Assembly (NCBI GenBank): GCA_024036415.1
Contig: JAMWET010002903.1
Location: 62,001-126,000, forward strand
Source of the DNA: Prochilodus magdalenae
Taxonomy: Eukaryota; Chordata; Actinopteri; Characiformes; Prochilodontidae
Length of the DNA stretch: 64,000 nt
Reading direction: 5' to 3'
In this document: in pieces, positions 1-35,928 of the stretch
Position numbering within the stretch: position 1 is the first letter of the stretch
How the letters are laid out: each line of letters starts with the position of its first letter
Notes under the pieces: model-generated
Database searches by the model: none
The model's input: the letters and a program-made list of their open reading frames with translations, nothing else
Told to the model about the DNA's origin: nothing
Program-made: the position numbers and the translations under genes

Positions 1-779
1 GGAGAAGTAAGCCCTAGCCTTCTATGGACATTCTTGGCCTTGTGTGAGTGGAAAGTCTGAAAGGAGAAGGCCTTTTCCTATTCACACACCACATGGGGAG
101 CTCTACTTAATGAAGACATATTTTGGAAAATTTAGCTGGAGACTGAACGTGGGTGCCCCCTAATCCTTGCTTCTCGGACTTAATGTAACCACTGCGGCAC
201 AGTTCAGTTCAATTAGCCTGGTTGTTCCGAGCTGTATTCCGTCTTTTTGACGTTTTTCCATGAGGATTTATTTGGGTCTACATAGCAACCACCGCTGTGT
301 GTGGGCAAAGGCCACAGCTTCGGAACCGAAAGCGTGTTGTGAGGGCTGCTGCCTGCCACTAACTGATGTTACGTTCAATGGAAGTGACACCACCAGCCCT
401 GCTGCATGACAGAAACATTCAGCAGAGCCCATCCTCTTGAGAAACGGCAATCCTGCCCTGTCACTTCAGCCTATTAGCCCATTATATAATTAAGATCAGC
501 GCCCAGACATGGGCTTGAGACTTCACTTTCAATTTCATTTTGAGTCAGTCTGTGACTCATTTAACGAAAAAAAACAAAAATAATGAGGTTAATAGAGAGA
601 TGCACAACTAGCAGAGCCAGTACAGTAGTATGTATATTAGTTGGTCATTATATAAGAAAAAATCCCTGACCTGTTAACACTGAACAGTAATTACTGCCTT
701 GTTATACTGTTGTTAGTTTATAAACTGTTATAATTTTTAAAACTTCTAAACATTAAGTCATTATTTTCATTTTGGGTGA

Positions 780-1316
780 CTTTTTAGTTTTACTTCACTT
801 CATTTTAAAGTCAAATATCTTCATTTTTACTCCACTATATTATGCAAAACGTGTCATTCCTTTTGGCTTATGTGTGCATAAAAACAACACTTCAAAACGA
901 AAGAAGCGTGAAGTGAGTCCACCAATCAGGGTACAGCTGGCACTCTGTTGGACAGAGCTTAGACATTATTTGCTTTTAAATGTTTTGGGCCTATGATCAT
1001 TGCAGTAGACATCAGCGTCAGACTAACTAATGACATTCTGTTACAGGATTGGTGGACCAAGAGTGGCTCTAGAGTCTTTTCACCTAAAATGGGTTGATAA
1101 AGAAAGAGTCTTGTTGCAGAAATGATAATAGGAACGATTATAAATCATGCTACTTTTACTTTCGATACTTAAGTACATTTGAAGGCAAATACTTCAGTAC
1201 TTTTACTCTAGTGGAGGTCTAAAGGAGGAATTTCCACTTTTACTGTAAGAGTATTTTACCTTGGGCATTTCTACTTTAACCCAAGGACATGGTTTGTTTG
1301 CTTCGTCCAACACTGG
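780..1316. repeat. Degenerate teleost dispersed repeat (ACTTTTACTT-rich)
   Basis: Two blocks (about 780-900 and 1,150-1,316) carry the wording of a common fish non-autonomous element: TTTTACTCCACTA, TACTTAAGTAC, ACTTCAGTACTTTTACT and a closing TCCAACACTGG. I recognise the repeat by memory of its composition. Its class (possibly hAT-related) is uncertain. Confidence 0.45.
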
Positions 1317-1965
1317 AGAGCAACAGGTTTTGTACTATAATGTAATAATGTTGAATTCTGTAATATAATAAAAAGGTAAATGTTTCCTGTTTTGCTATAT
1401 CCAACAATGGATAGAATAAAGACACCACTGAATCAAATCAAATAGAATTTTGAATTTTATCTAACAGACAAATTAGAAAGGAGAGGACACTGTATTCATT
1501 TTATGAGAAATGAATACGGAACCTCAACATGTCTGTTCACAGGGAAAGCCCAGCCTCCCTGTGGGGATCTGCATATGGGAGGTAGCTTAAACAACCTGAA
1601 GAATCTGTCTTTTTGTGTTATTTGAAATACATATGTTTTTTCTGATGTTAATAATGACTTCAAGGATGTTTTTGTTTAAGTGTTAATGTCTCTATTATAT
1701 TCTGCTTCATACGTTTCTCCCTATTCAAAGTGAAAGAGACCCAGTCTTGTATGAGCAGCCAGGGATGTTGTTAAGTCGGTGGTCTCACTGTTCAATGAGG
1801 ACATTGCTAAAAGGCACTTTATTATAGAGGAGGCACATTTCAACCGGCAATGTCAGCGTGATAATGATTAAAAGCTAGTCTGACCAGTTAAGATCCTACT
1901 TGCATGATGGCAATTGTTTTCTGGACCTAGTTTAACCTCGTTTCTGCATGGCTCACTTCCAGTTA

Positions 1966-26722
<24,757 letters not shown>

Positions 26723-26905
26723 AGTAGCAGGCTGGCTCTGTCCATAAGTGCTCCCATTTAGGCCTAGTCATCGACACTGCACTGGCCTCTGTAGCCAAAC
26801 ATCATGAAGTAGGGTTCAGGGAAAAAGGACTCGAATAGCAACGCAAGCCCTCGTGTTTCATTCAGTCATGGTATTCCCCGCTGAACCATGTACCCAGGCA
26901 AGCTG
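26723..26905 (-). other. itpkb: itpkb 5' UTR part of coding exon 1
   Basis: Directly upstream of the itpkb start codon on the minus strand. It begins after a good acceptor: a pyrimidine tract (CCTTGTTTTCCTTTTTTAG) ending at 26,906, with an alternative AG three bases further on. This implies at least one upstream noncoding exon. The acceptor is inferred from sequence only. Confidence 0.55.
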
Positions 26906-26906
26906 C

Positions 26907-29274
26907 TAAAAAAGGAAAACAAGGTTGTTATATAAGGTTTTGCAAGATTTAGCAAGAGTAAAACTACAATTCAGAGTTAGAGAGAATACATTGATGTGAA
27001 TGTTAGTGGACCAGGGACTATGTGCTTCCAGTAGGTATAGTGTTTATAGACACCTTTCTGCTAGCTGTACAACTTTGATGCTGGAACACCTGGCTTCCAG
27101 CAACTCTAGCAACTTCATCAACAATATGAATTACAAAGATCAGTATCTGTGAATGACTGATCATTTTTCTAAGAATTGCAATTTTAATTATATTTATTAT
27201 TTATTAATTATATCAAGTTTTAAGTGGAGAAATTGAACCGAATAATGCAGAGCTTGTAGGTGCCGTACAGCCTAAAAATGGAAATGCAGGTCTAACAGGT
27301 CTGTAAGTTCAAAGTTTTTAGAGACTCATTCAGCTGCACATGGCACAGAGAAAGTGTTTTGATTCTGAATAAAAGATTTGCATGAGCAGTAAAAAAAACT
27401 TCAAAGCTCCAAAAGCTTCAAATGTCAATAAAATAAAAACGTACTCAACAGACGCTCCACAATGCCAGACACTTCTTAGATCCTCACAAATCATTACAGG
27501 AGGCACCCTTCCTTCTGTGCCACTTGCTACAGCAGCAGTCCATCCTCTAAATATTCAAGGTAATTGGTCATTGCCAAATCAGTAAAGGAGGAGGTCCTCA
27601 CGTTTCAGAGGAGGTTCTTGATGTGTACGGGTCTCACCGGACCTCACAAGAACTCTGGTGCTTCAAAAAGAATTCTGACTGAACTTTTTAATGTATTTGA
27701 GCAAAACAGCAAACTACTAGGGTCTCATAAGTGGAGACAGCTGAACCTAAAAGTATTAAAGGGTGTACAGCATCTTCTGGGTGAGATATACAGCATTAAC
27801 ATCTCTTGAGTAACACCACACCAGAGGAAACGTCATAAACCACCTAAGAGATTAAGAAAAACTGTGAGTCCTCTGCTCCACTGATGCTAAACATTTGGGG
27901 ATTACAGTTAAGGAGAAACGAGCCAAGTGGAACCCATTAGCAATTTCCATTTATGGGAAAAAAAGCCCAGCCGAGGAGAGATTTGAAATTAGATTAACTG
28001 ACACAAACTGTTCCACAACAGATCACGAGAAGCACGAGGAGTTATGTCTGTTTCAGTCCATACAGCTCAGTCTCATTTAATGGGAAAGAACAGGCCCCAA
28101 GCCCATAAAATCATCAGTTATGAACAGACAGATGTCATGAATCACACTTTGTGGCTTTAATACAAATAATGTGTTCATACGTTATGGCTACACACTTACT
28201 CACAACAGTGGCCCTGCCGTGTGTCAGCAGAGCTGACTACTTCCAGGGAACTAAAGTGGAAAATGACAGTCAGCAAATTGACAACAAATCTGATTCAAAT
28301 TCATAGCCCACAAGCAATAAACCTGCAGCCCTAGCGTTGCACACAGCCTAAAAGCAAGCTGCCTCTCATTTCACCCTACATGGCACTCTACTGTATGCAC
28401 ACGTTTGGTAATAACTGTCATCTCTGACTTTCCGGCCTTTTAAACAGGTTACCGTCATGCATCTAAAGTAAACAGCTATTCAAGAACTACTGGTCTAGTT
28501 TTGTGTCAGTGTAGACCTCACAATGCTTGTGCTGCAAAGAAATGAACTGAATGCGATCATGTCTATCACTTCAATCATGTCAGAATGCTGCTCTTTATAA
28601 GGATGCCTCATGTTATACAGCTAATGTTGAATGAACAGCTACAGTGTGGGATTCACTCTTGTAATCCATTTAGGATTCTCTTATATGGAGCACACACGTG
28701 GTGACTACTCTTACTCCAGTACCCGGTGGGTGTTCACAGTCAACCTTTACTAGCCAGCACGTAGAACATGAATGAACTGCCGCAGGTGAATGCAAAGAGT
28801 TTCCAGTTTCACAAACAGAAGCTTTTTAACCCAAACACATGTGATTAGAAGTTAGAATGAACGCAGCAATCGATGCCCACCTCACCAGTGAAAGTAGAAG
28901 CCCACTCTGCTCTGATAATAATAAAAAACAGTCCATGCTCTGCAGTTTACATTCACTGTAGCTAATCTTGAGCTGCACAGACGTTCCTGACATACCACAG
29001 GGGCGTATGAATGCTTTACTTCACAGAAGTTTGATAATAGCGTCACTATTACATTGTCATAGATCATCTATTACCTTGTTTATCTTCCCAAACTCTCGAC
29101 TCGACTCGCATAGTTTAAGTAGCGGCGTTTCCCGTCATGTTCGGGCCAAAAAGCCACCCGAAACAGTACAGCTTTATTTGATAGAGGGATGAAGAAAAGT
29201 CGGAAAGGTAAGGCTAGCCGTGGAAGAGAAGTCATAAAGGAAAGGCTAGAAGAAAGAAAGACAGGACGGCTCAC
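26907..29274 (-). other. itpkb: itpkb 5' intron (inferred)
   Basis: Between the presumed noncoding exon and coding exon 1. No coding exon, transposase or long repeat recognised. Open frames near 27.4-28.1 kb show no family resemblance. Confidence 0.4.
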
Positions 29275-29490
29275 CTTGTTTTTGGTAAGTGTGGAGCGTC
29301 TCGTTAGTAACCGCCTGCCTCCCTCTCACTAATAAACAAACCCCAAAGACTCGTCAGTCAAAGCGCCACAATTCGAGTCTCCCTGTGAACTTCCTGGTGT
29401 TCCTGCTGGTTCCAGGTCCAGTGTAATTCAGCAGATGTGTCGTTGAGCTCCTCTACAGTTCAATTCGAGTGCTCGGCTACGTTTGGTTTA
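29275..29490 (-). other. itpkb: Putative itpkb 5' noncoding exon
   Basis: A strong donor (AACAAG|GTGAGCC) ends at 29,275 on the minus strand. It sits downstream of a long CT/GA tract and about 2.4 kb before the acceptor at 26,906. The stretch upstream is fairly CpG-rich. This fits the first exon of itpkb, but the transcription start is not visible and the upstream limit given is arbitrary. It could instead belong to another transcript. Confidence 0.35.
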
Positions 29491-29549
29491 ACGTACAAAG
29501 AAGAAAAGGCAGGAAGGAAGTTGATCTGCCAGCCGCCGTGAATGCAGAA

Positions 29550-29551
<2 letters not shown>

Positions 29552-29638
<87 letters not shown>

Positions 29639-29668
29639 GCTCTCTCTCTCTCTCCCTCTCTCTCTCTG
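29552..29668. repeat. (CT)n / (GA)n microsatellite
   Basis: An almost pure CT run of about 80 bases, then CT with a few interruptions, on the plus strand; GA on the itpkb strand. It lies just upstream of the presumed itpkb noncoding exon, in a CpG-rich context. It generates spurious Ser-Leu and Arg-Glu open frames. Confidence 0.97.
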
Positions 29669-31017
29669 CTTCTTCGCGAGCACCGGCGGCCACAGTCGCC
29701 CGCTCAGCTCCTAACACGGCACACGCTATTCAAAACGTGCAGGGACACTTTTATGAATTTCGCTGGGAAGCCACCGCTGCAGCTCAGTACTAAACTCTAT
29801 GACTATAGGTTAACTCATGTCTGGAAAGTTCCTTGTTGGCAACTCTCGGTCCGTCTGCTCTGAAAGCATGAAGAAACCCGTAACATACAGTTACCTCACC
29901 GTACCTCTCTCACTGTTTGTCTAAGTGGTCTATACCCCTATGAACATTACAGCATGCTGCCAGTTCATCATCAGGTTTGTAACTGAGGTAAAATGCTGTA
30001 TTCCAGTGCTGTCTTGTAGCTCTGTTGTACTACTAACTCTGTAAGTATACAAGTACATATATATCTTTAATGTTTATTACAGTGGGAAAAATACCAACAG
30101 TTCTCTTGTTAAGATAAAGTCTTTCAGATTGAGTAGATGATGCGTTGTAGAAAAACTCACGTGAGGGTGCAAATATAGCCATTTTATGTACTATCCACAA
30201 CAACTAGTGACCCCATATGCATTTTCTGACTTTTTAATTAAAGCCATTTTGGAGCATTTCTATTGGTCCACTAACTTACCACTGGAGTATAACTGTTATT
30301 ACATATATAATAAAAACTATTTTGCAAATATGAAATAATATTTTGCTAAAAAGAGTTCATCAATCGTTCAATTAATCAGTCATTGCTAACCTTAGCAATA
30401 ATATCTAAGATACCTGGAAAGTTAATTAGCCACACACTCATGTGGCAACCAATAACATAATTCCACCTGAAGTCTCAATAATGAGTCGATCCTTCATAAG
30501 CACGCCTCTGGTCCCAGGCTTGAACTTGATGTATTTCTACAGACATTTTGATCAGTCATTCTGTGTTCTTATTAACCAACTAAGATACCATGATATTGTT
30601 TACATGATTACCTGCACGTGATAAGTCAGTTCCTGTCAGTGAAATTATTGATGAAGAGTGGAAGTCTGATAGCAGTGCTGTTTGCTAAGACTGTGTTCTT
30701 GTGAGTGATGTTGAAACAGAGGTTCTTACACTAAAACCGGGATAATATCACTATGTTTTTGTTTCCCTTGAGACAATGGACATGTGTCACCTGGATGACT
30801 TAAGTGAATGGAAAATACTATGCTGTAGTGGCTGCTCTGATTTGAATGACTCTGACTGGCTGATAGGTAGTATGAAAATTAATTTTCCATGTCCTAGGAT
30901 GGGGGGCCTGGCCAAATTGTGGACTCAGTGAAGAGAAGATTTTCTTTCTTTAAACTTGATCATTTTCCTCGCCAATGTATCCAAGAATCTTCTGTATCCA
31001 GGTAAACCAAACCACAT
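29669..31017. other. Intergenic DNA, itpkb side
   Basis: The first ~120 bases are GC-rich and may be itpkb promoter. The rest is AT-rich with no gene, RNA or transposon I can recognise. Confidence 0.5.
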
Positions 31018-31480
31018 GCGCTATATTGCCAAAAGTATTCACTCACCTATTTAAATCATTGGATTCAGGTGTTCAAATCACTTCCATGGCCACAGGTGTA
31101 TAAAAACCAAGCACCTAGGCCTGAAGACTGCTTCTACAAACACTGGTGAAATAATGGATCGCTCGCAGGAGCTCAGCGAATTCCAGCATGAACCGTGATA
31201 GGATGCCACCTGTGTAACAAGTCCAGTCATGAAATTTACTCACTACTAAATATCCCACAGTCAACTGTCAGTGGAAGCTATTGGGAACAACAGCAAGCCG
31301 AGTCCTGGCCTCAACCTGATAGAACACCTTGGGATGTATTAGAGCAGAGACTGCAGCCAGGCCTTCTCCATCCACATCCACATTTGGCGATATTGTGTAT
31401 TTAGCCCGCAGTGACGACACTTGTGTGGCCACCCTAACAACATTGATACTGACCTGTTAAACCAATAAAACTATATGACA
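31018..31480 (+). mobile_element. Internally deleted Tc1/mariner element
   Basis: It begins with the recurrent fish motif ATTGCCAAAAGTATTCACTC. The plus-strand translation reads MIGCHLCNKSSHEIYSLL then NIPQSTVSG, the first helix-turn-helix of a Tc1-type transposase. It then jumps directly to SWPQPDRTPWDVLEQRL, matching the family C-terminal SPDLNPIEHLWDELE block. The catalytic middle is deleted, so it is non-autonomous. The right end is not defined. Confidence 0.75.
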
Positions 31481-32515
31481 TATGCGCTGTGATTGTCTTT
31501 CAAGCGATCATAAACTCGCTTCTTCACTGCAGTAGGCAGCAGTCAGTCGTCAACAACACATGACTGTCACTCAGCAAGCCTATGACTCTCTATGTTTACA
31601 TAGAAATAGGTTACACCACAAAAAGTAAACTCTGAGTGATCAGCCGCATTGAGGCTGTCTTTTAGCTGGAAGCTGATGAAGTTTAGATAATGTGTGATCA
31701 TTTGTGGTTTTTCCATCTCCGTGACTAAACAAATTCCTCTGCTTATATATGAAAATGTCCAAGGCCCATACAGTTCAGGCGAGAGGGAAAGAAAGTCGCA
31801 GCCAATCTGCAATGTATAAATCACCTGGAGTTCTATTTAAATGGCATATGGGCTGACGAGTAAGCATTGCAACATATTTGCTAGGATTGCGACCTGAAGC
31901 TATATGGTTAGTTTACCTTTTCATTCACATGTGATATTGATGTTTAGCCAAGGTGTGCCCTTCTCCAGAAGAGCAGTGACCACTTCTTCAAACATTGCAG
32001 GCAGGACATCTGATCAGCACAGAGCAGGTGAATGATGCAATAAGGAATCCTAAAGAGATAAAACTGGCAGGACTACACACACAGGTGTGTGAAGCATGAA
32101 CAAACACTGACAAATGATGCCAGGAGTTCCCGCAAATATGGACAAGAGTCATTACCAGTAAATGATGGTTTAATGGACAAACAGTCTCGTTTTGCTGAGT
32201 CACAGATGGTGTTCTAATGAGGAATATTATAAGGACTGGAGCCTCATAGTCAGTCTTATTTGAGTGCTACAGGTCTTGGACGCCACCTGCTGGAAGACCT
32301 GGAGCAGAAACAGATGCCCACAGGACGTTGCTTGCTGGACAGCTTTGGTTGGTGGACTAGTCTCAGCAGTGACTCTGAGGTGTTTAAAAACACCTTCTTT
32401 GTAGTGGTCCTGTGGGGGTCCTGATCATTGAGGAACATGGTTAAAGAGGATTAACAAAGTTTACAGAGGTGGACTACAGTCAGATGAACTACAGTCTGTA
32501 ATTGTTGAGCTACAA

Positions 32516-33785
32516 AATCATTCTGTGTGGTAAAAAGTTCTGATAAAATTGACAATGGGAATTTGTCACTTGAATGTTTCAGATTATTGTTATTGAATAT
32601 CAGACAAAGATAACCTGAGTAAATACAAAATGCAGTTTTTCAATGATGATTTCATTTATTAAAGAAAAAAAGCTATCCAAACCAACCTGGCCCTGTGTGA
32701 AAAAGTAATTACCCCCATATTCCACATTATATAAAGAAATTCAAGAACATATGAGAAACCACAAATGGACAAAACATGGAACAGTGGTGAACCCTCCCAA
32801 GAGTGGCTGGTTTACCAAAATTTCTCCAAAGGCACATTGATGAGTCCAGGAGGTCACAAAAGAACCCAGAACAATGTCTAAAGTACTGCAGGCCTCACTT
32901 GCCTCAGTTAAGGTCAGTGTTCATGATTCAACAATAAGAAAGAGACTGGGCAAAAACGGTATCCAAGGTAAGTTCCAAGGCAAAAATCACTGTTGGCCAA
33001 AAAGAGCACAAAGTCCCGTCTCACATTTACCAAAAAACATCCTGATGATGCCCAAGACTTTTGGGAACACATTCTGTCGACTGACAAGACACAGAACTTT
33101 CTGGAAGGTGTGCATCCTGTTACTAACGCATCATTTCAAAATAAGAACATCATACCAACAGTCAAACAACGTGGTGGTGATAGTCTGGGGCTGCTTTGCT
33201 GCTTCAGGACCTGGACAATTTGCTAACTAATGGAACCATGAATTCTGCTCTCTACCAGAAAGTCCTGAAGGAGAATGTCCCGCCATCGGTTTGTGACCTT
33301 AAGCTCAGGGGAATAATCCGAAGCACACCAGCGAGTCCAACTCTGAATGGCTAAAAAAAAAAAAAAACTGAAGGTTTTGGAGTGGCCTAGTTAAAGTCCG
33401 GACCTAAATCTGATTGGAATGCTGTGGCATGACCTTAAACAGGCTGTTCATCCTTGTAAACCCTCCAGTGTGGCTGAATTAACACAATTCTGCAAAGAAG
33501 AGTGAGCCGAAATTCCACCATAGAGATGTGAAAGACTCATTGCCAGTTATCACAAATGCTTAATTGCAGTTGTTATTACAACCAGTTATTGGGTTTATTT
33601 TAGGTTTACTTTTTCTTATAGAGCCAGGTTGGTTTGGAAACCTCATTGAAAAACTGCATACTGTATTTACTCAGGTTATCTTTGTCTGATATTCAAACTA
33701 GTTTGATAATCTAAAACATTTAAGTGACAAATGTACAAAAAAAAGTAAATCTGTAGGGGACAGATCAGTTTTTCACAGCACTGTA
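32516..33785 (+). mobile_element. Tc1/mariner element with decayed transposase and long inverted repeats
   Basis: About 1.27 kb. Left block TTTGTCACTTGAATGTTTCAG ... ATATCAGACAAAGATAACCT (~32,570-32,650) is mirrored on the right as the complement (33,640-33,735), including GAGTAAATAC and GCAGTTTTTCAATGA. The right end reads CAGTGCTGTGAAAAACTG inward and is preceded by TA. Inside, translations in two frames give RKRLGKNGIQGKF, then LTFTKKHPDDAQDFWEHI, STDKTQNF, NIIPTVKQRGGDS and VIVWGCFAASGPGQ. These are the Tc1 transposase order up to the second catalytic region. Several frameshifts and stops show it is dead. The left terminus is diverged. Confidence 0.85.
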
Positions 33786-34164
33786 CCTAATGCAGCTCTG
33801 TATGTGTGCAATAATTCAGTGTTACTGATTGAGTCATTAGCCCTGCTGGAGGGATGTGTATTATGGTTGAAAGTCAAACGCTAACCGTTCGTTGTTTTAA
33901 CCCCTAGATGGCAGCAAAGAGTTAAAACCTATTAATGTATTCATTTACAGGCACTTCCACACACATTACGGTTCATAGTCCGTTGTTGGAGCACATTAAC
34001 AGTTATTTTCAAGCGTTCAAAGATTTTTAGCAATATCAGTCAAAATTAAAATCAGTGGAGTGTGATCCAACTGCTTCTTCCCAAGAGCCGTGGGCTCCAC
34101 AACACCTAACTAAATGATTACTACCTCTGGACTAATCTTGTTCACCTTAAACATTATGGACATT

Positions 34165-34470
34165 TATGTACAGTCACCTTATGTTATACTTTTTATGAAT
34201 AGTGTAATTCTACCTCCATATACTGTCATATTGTACATATCTGCATATTTTGCATATCATAACTTATAACACAGTCATAACATATTTATATTTATATCGC
34301 AACTGTTGTGGTAGTTTATTCCCATTCTCACATTGAGTGCACTGTCCATATGTAACTTAACTCTCTATATTCTGTATTGCATTGCTGCTCTTTTTATTGT
34401 TTTTATTGTTGTTTCTTAATGGAGAGTGTCGCACTAAAAGATTCCATTCTCAATTCTATTCCATGGGCCA
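34165..34470 (+). repeat. Probable non-LTR retrotransposon 3' tail remnant
   Basis: The segment has the wording of a fish LINE 3' UTR: TATATTCTGTATTGCATTGC, TGCTCTTTTTATTG, TCTTAATGGAGAGTGT and GCACTAAAAGATTCCATTC. No reverse transcriptase is present. Identification rests on recognition of the tail only. Confidence 0.4.
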
Positions 34471-34780
34471 CAGTTTGTCCAAGGTGACTGATTTGACCTT
34501 TTAGAAAGTTTCTCTATCCCACTCCCTCACCCACTGAGGGAAGAGACCTATTCTGTATTTTGACTTATTAAACCCCTCTCTGTTTAATATTGTATTTTAA
34601 TATCTGTTTCACTGAAGTGCAAATCATTAAACCCTGTATTGAAAAATGTAGGTATTTAATATGAGCCCGTTTTAAAACTGATACCAGCAACACATTTGAT
34701 AATGTTATGTTAGAGGTGCAAAAGACTTATGAAGTTGTGTAATTCTGGGTTTAAATGGGAAAAAACATCTTACAGCTGAG

Positions 34781-34811
<31 letters not shown>
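34781..34811. repeat. (TGCG)n microsatellite
   Basis: About seven and a half perfect TGCG units, rich in CpG, directly left of a transposase relic. Confidence 0.95.
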
Positions 34812-34831
34812 ACCTATGGCAGCATAATATC

Positions 34832-35262
34832 AGACATGGTTCTGTAAAGGAAACCACTGTATGGGCTCAGGAACATTTCTCAAAAACACCGTCTGTGTTT
34901 GTCGCTGGATCCACAAATGCAGGATAACGCTTCACTATGCAATATAGAAACCGGATACAAACACATCCAGAAATGCCGCCACCTTCCGCACATATTATCA
35001 GCTTCTTATCAGCACACAGTCCCAAAGCCAGCATGTGTGATGGTATATGGGTGGAATACTGCACGTGGCGCGGGTGACGTGCTCATCCGTGAACGTACTG
35101 GTAAAGCTGAACTTACAGGTTTTGACAATTGTATTGTCTCTAGCAAGACCATGCAAAACCACAGTCTGCACATTTTTAGCATTAAGAGTCCAGGCGCTAA
35201 ACCTGCCGCCAGATATAAACATTTGGTGCATTACGAAACATAAAATACCTTTGTTTATTTAA
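34832..35262 (+). mobile_element. Tc1/mariner transposase relic upstream of the coq8a promoter
   Basis: The plus strand matches, in order, segments of a widespread fish Tc1-like element: GGGCTCAGGAACATTTCTC, CAAATGCAGGATAACGCTTC, ACATCCAGAAATGCCGCC, a gap, then AAAGCCAGCATGTGTGATGG, GCAAGACCATGCAAAACCAC and ATTTGGTGCATTACGAAAC (family: 'IENIWRIMK'). The regions coding the catalytic Asp residues are lost or broken. It belongs to the same lineage as the minus-strand relic at 52.0-52.9 kb. Confidence 0.75.
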
Positions 35263-35639
35263 TACTGCACAGCATTATATTTTTGGGTTGTAGAACAAAT
35301 TTATTTGTTAATTCAATTAAAGAATTATCTGCTTGATTTAACACAGGCAAAAGTGTGGCCAGCCCTGTAACACAAACTGCCAGGCTTCAGGATCATCTAT
35401 GCAGTCTTTCAGACTATTCTTCAAATGAAATATTAGATCATTTTCCAACACGACATTTCCTTGTTATGGCATTATAAAAGTTTTGATAGTCTACACGTAC
35501 GGTGAGCTCAGACTTTTAGTACTGTCTGTACGTGACTTGTTTCGGACGTGCAGTAAGTTGCACAAACACACCCGCTCTGCGGAGGCCCTGAGATAGGGGT
35601 TAAAAACAACGCAAGCAGCTCTTCCCTCAAGACACGCCC

Positions 35640-35855
35640 TTTAATCGAAAGGCCCGATGTCATTGGCGGAATGACGTGCTAGACCTGAAAGGTGCGTCAT
35701 TTTCCCCAGATAACAAACCAATCAGAGTTTCAGAATCTGGTTGACGGAGAGCTTTCCTCCACGGCTCGACCAATAGCCAGCGCATGTGGGCGGGACCAGA
35801 ACGTGCAGACAGTCACAGAGTTAGTAAACATCGGCCCTTCTACCTCATGGTGCCA
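35640..35855 (+). promoter_or_regulatory. coq8a: Candidate coq8a promoter (CCAAT boxes, GC box, CRE-like sites)
   Basis: It contains an inverted CCAAT (ATTGG) at 35,662-35,666 and CCAAT boxes at 35,718-35,722 and 35,770-35,774; a fourth, at 35,853-35,857, runs just past the end given here. There are also a GC-box-like GGGCGGGA at 35,788, TGACGTG at 35,672, and TGCGTCA near 35,693. CpG density is high compared with the surrounding AT-rich DNA, and a strong splice donor follows. This looks like a TATA-less CpG promoter of a housekeeping gene, as expected for a ubiquinone-synthesis gene. It may also influence the divergent itpkb side, but the distance (~6 kb) argues against a shared core promoter. 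Confidence 0.55.
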
Positions 35856-35928
35856 ATAAACCAGACACAGTGAGGGGGGAAGGCGGCGTGCGGAGCACAG
35901 CTTAATACCCTACTTGCAAGTAGAGGAG
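35855..35928 (+). other. coq8a: Putative coq8a 5' noncoding exon 1
   Basis: A GC-rich stretch ends at the strong donor GAGGAG|GTGAGTAT, just downstream of a block of CCAAT boxes. The first coding exon begins after an acceptor at 42,337 and carries 19 untranslated bases, so an upstream exon is required, and this is the best candidate. The transcription start is not defined by the sequence. Confidence 0.5.

Noticed and set aside
29460..29793. Arg-Glu and Ser-Leu repeat proteins
   Set aside because: Direct translation of the CT/GA microsatellite.
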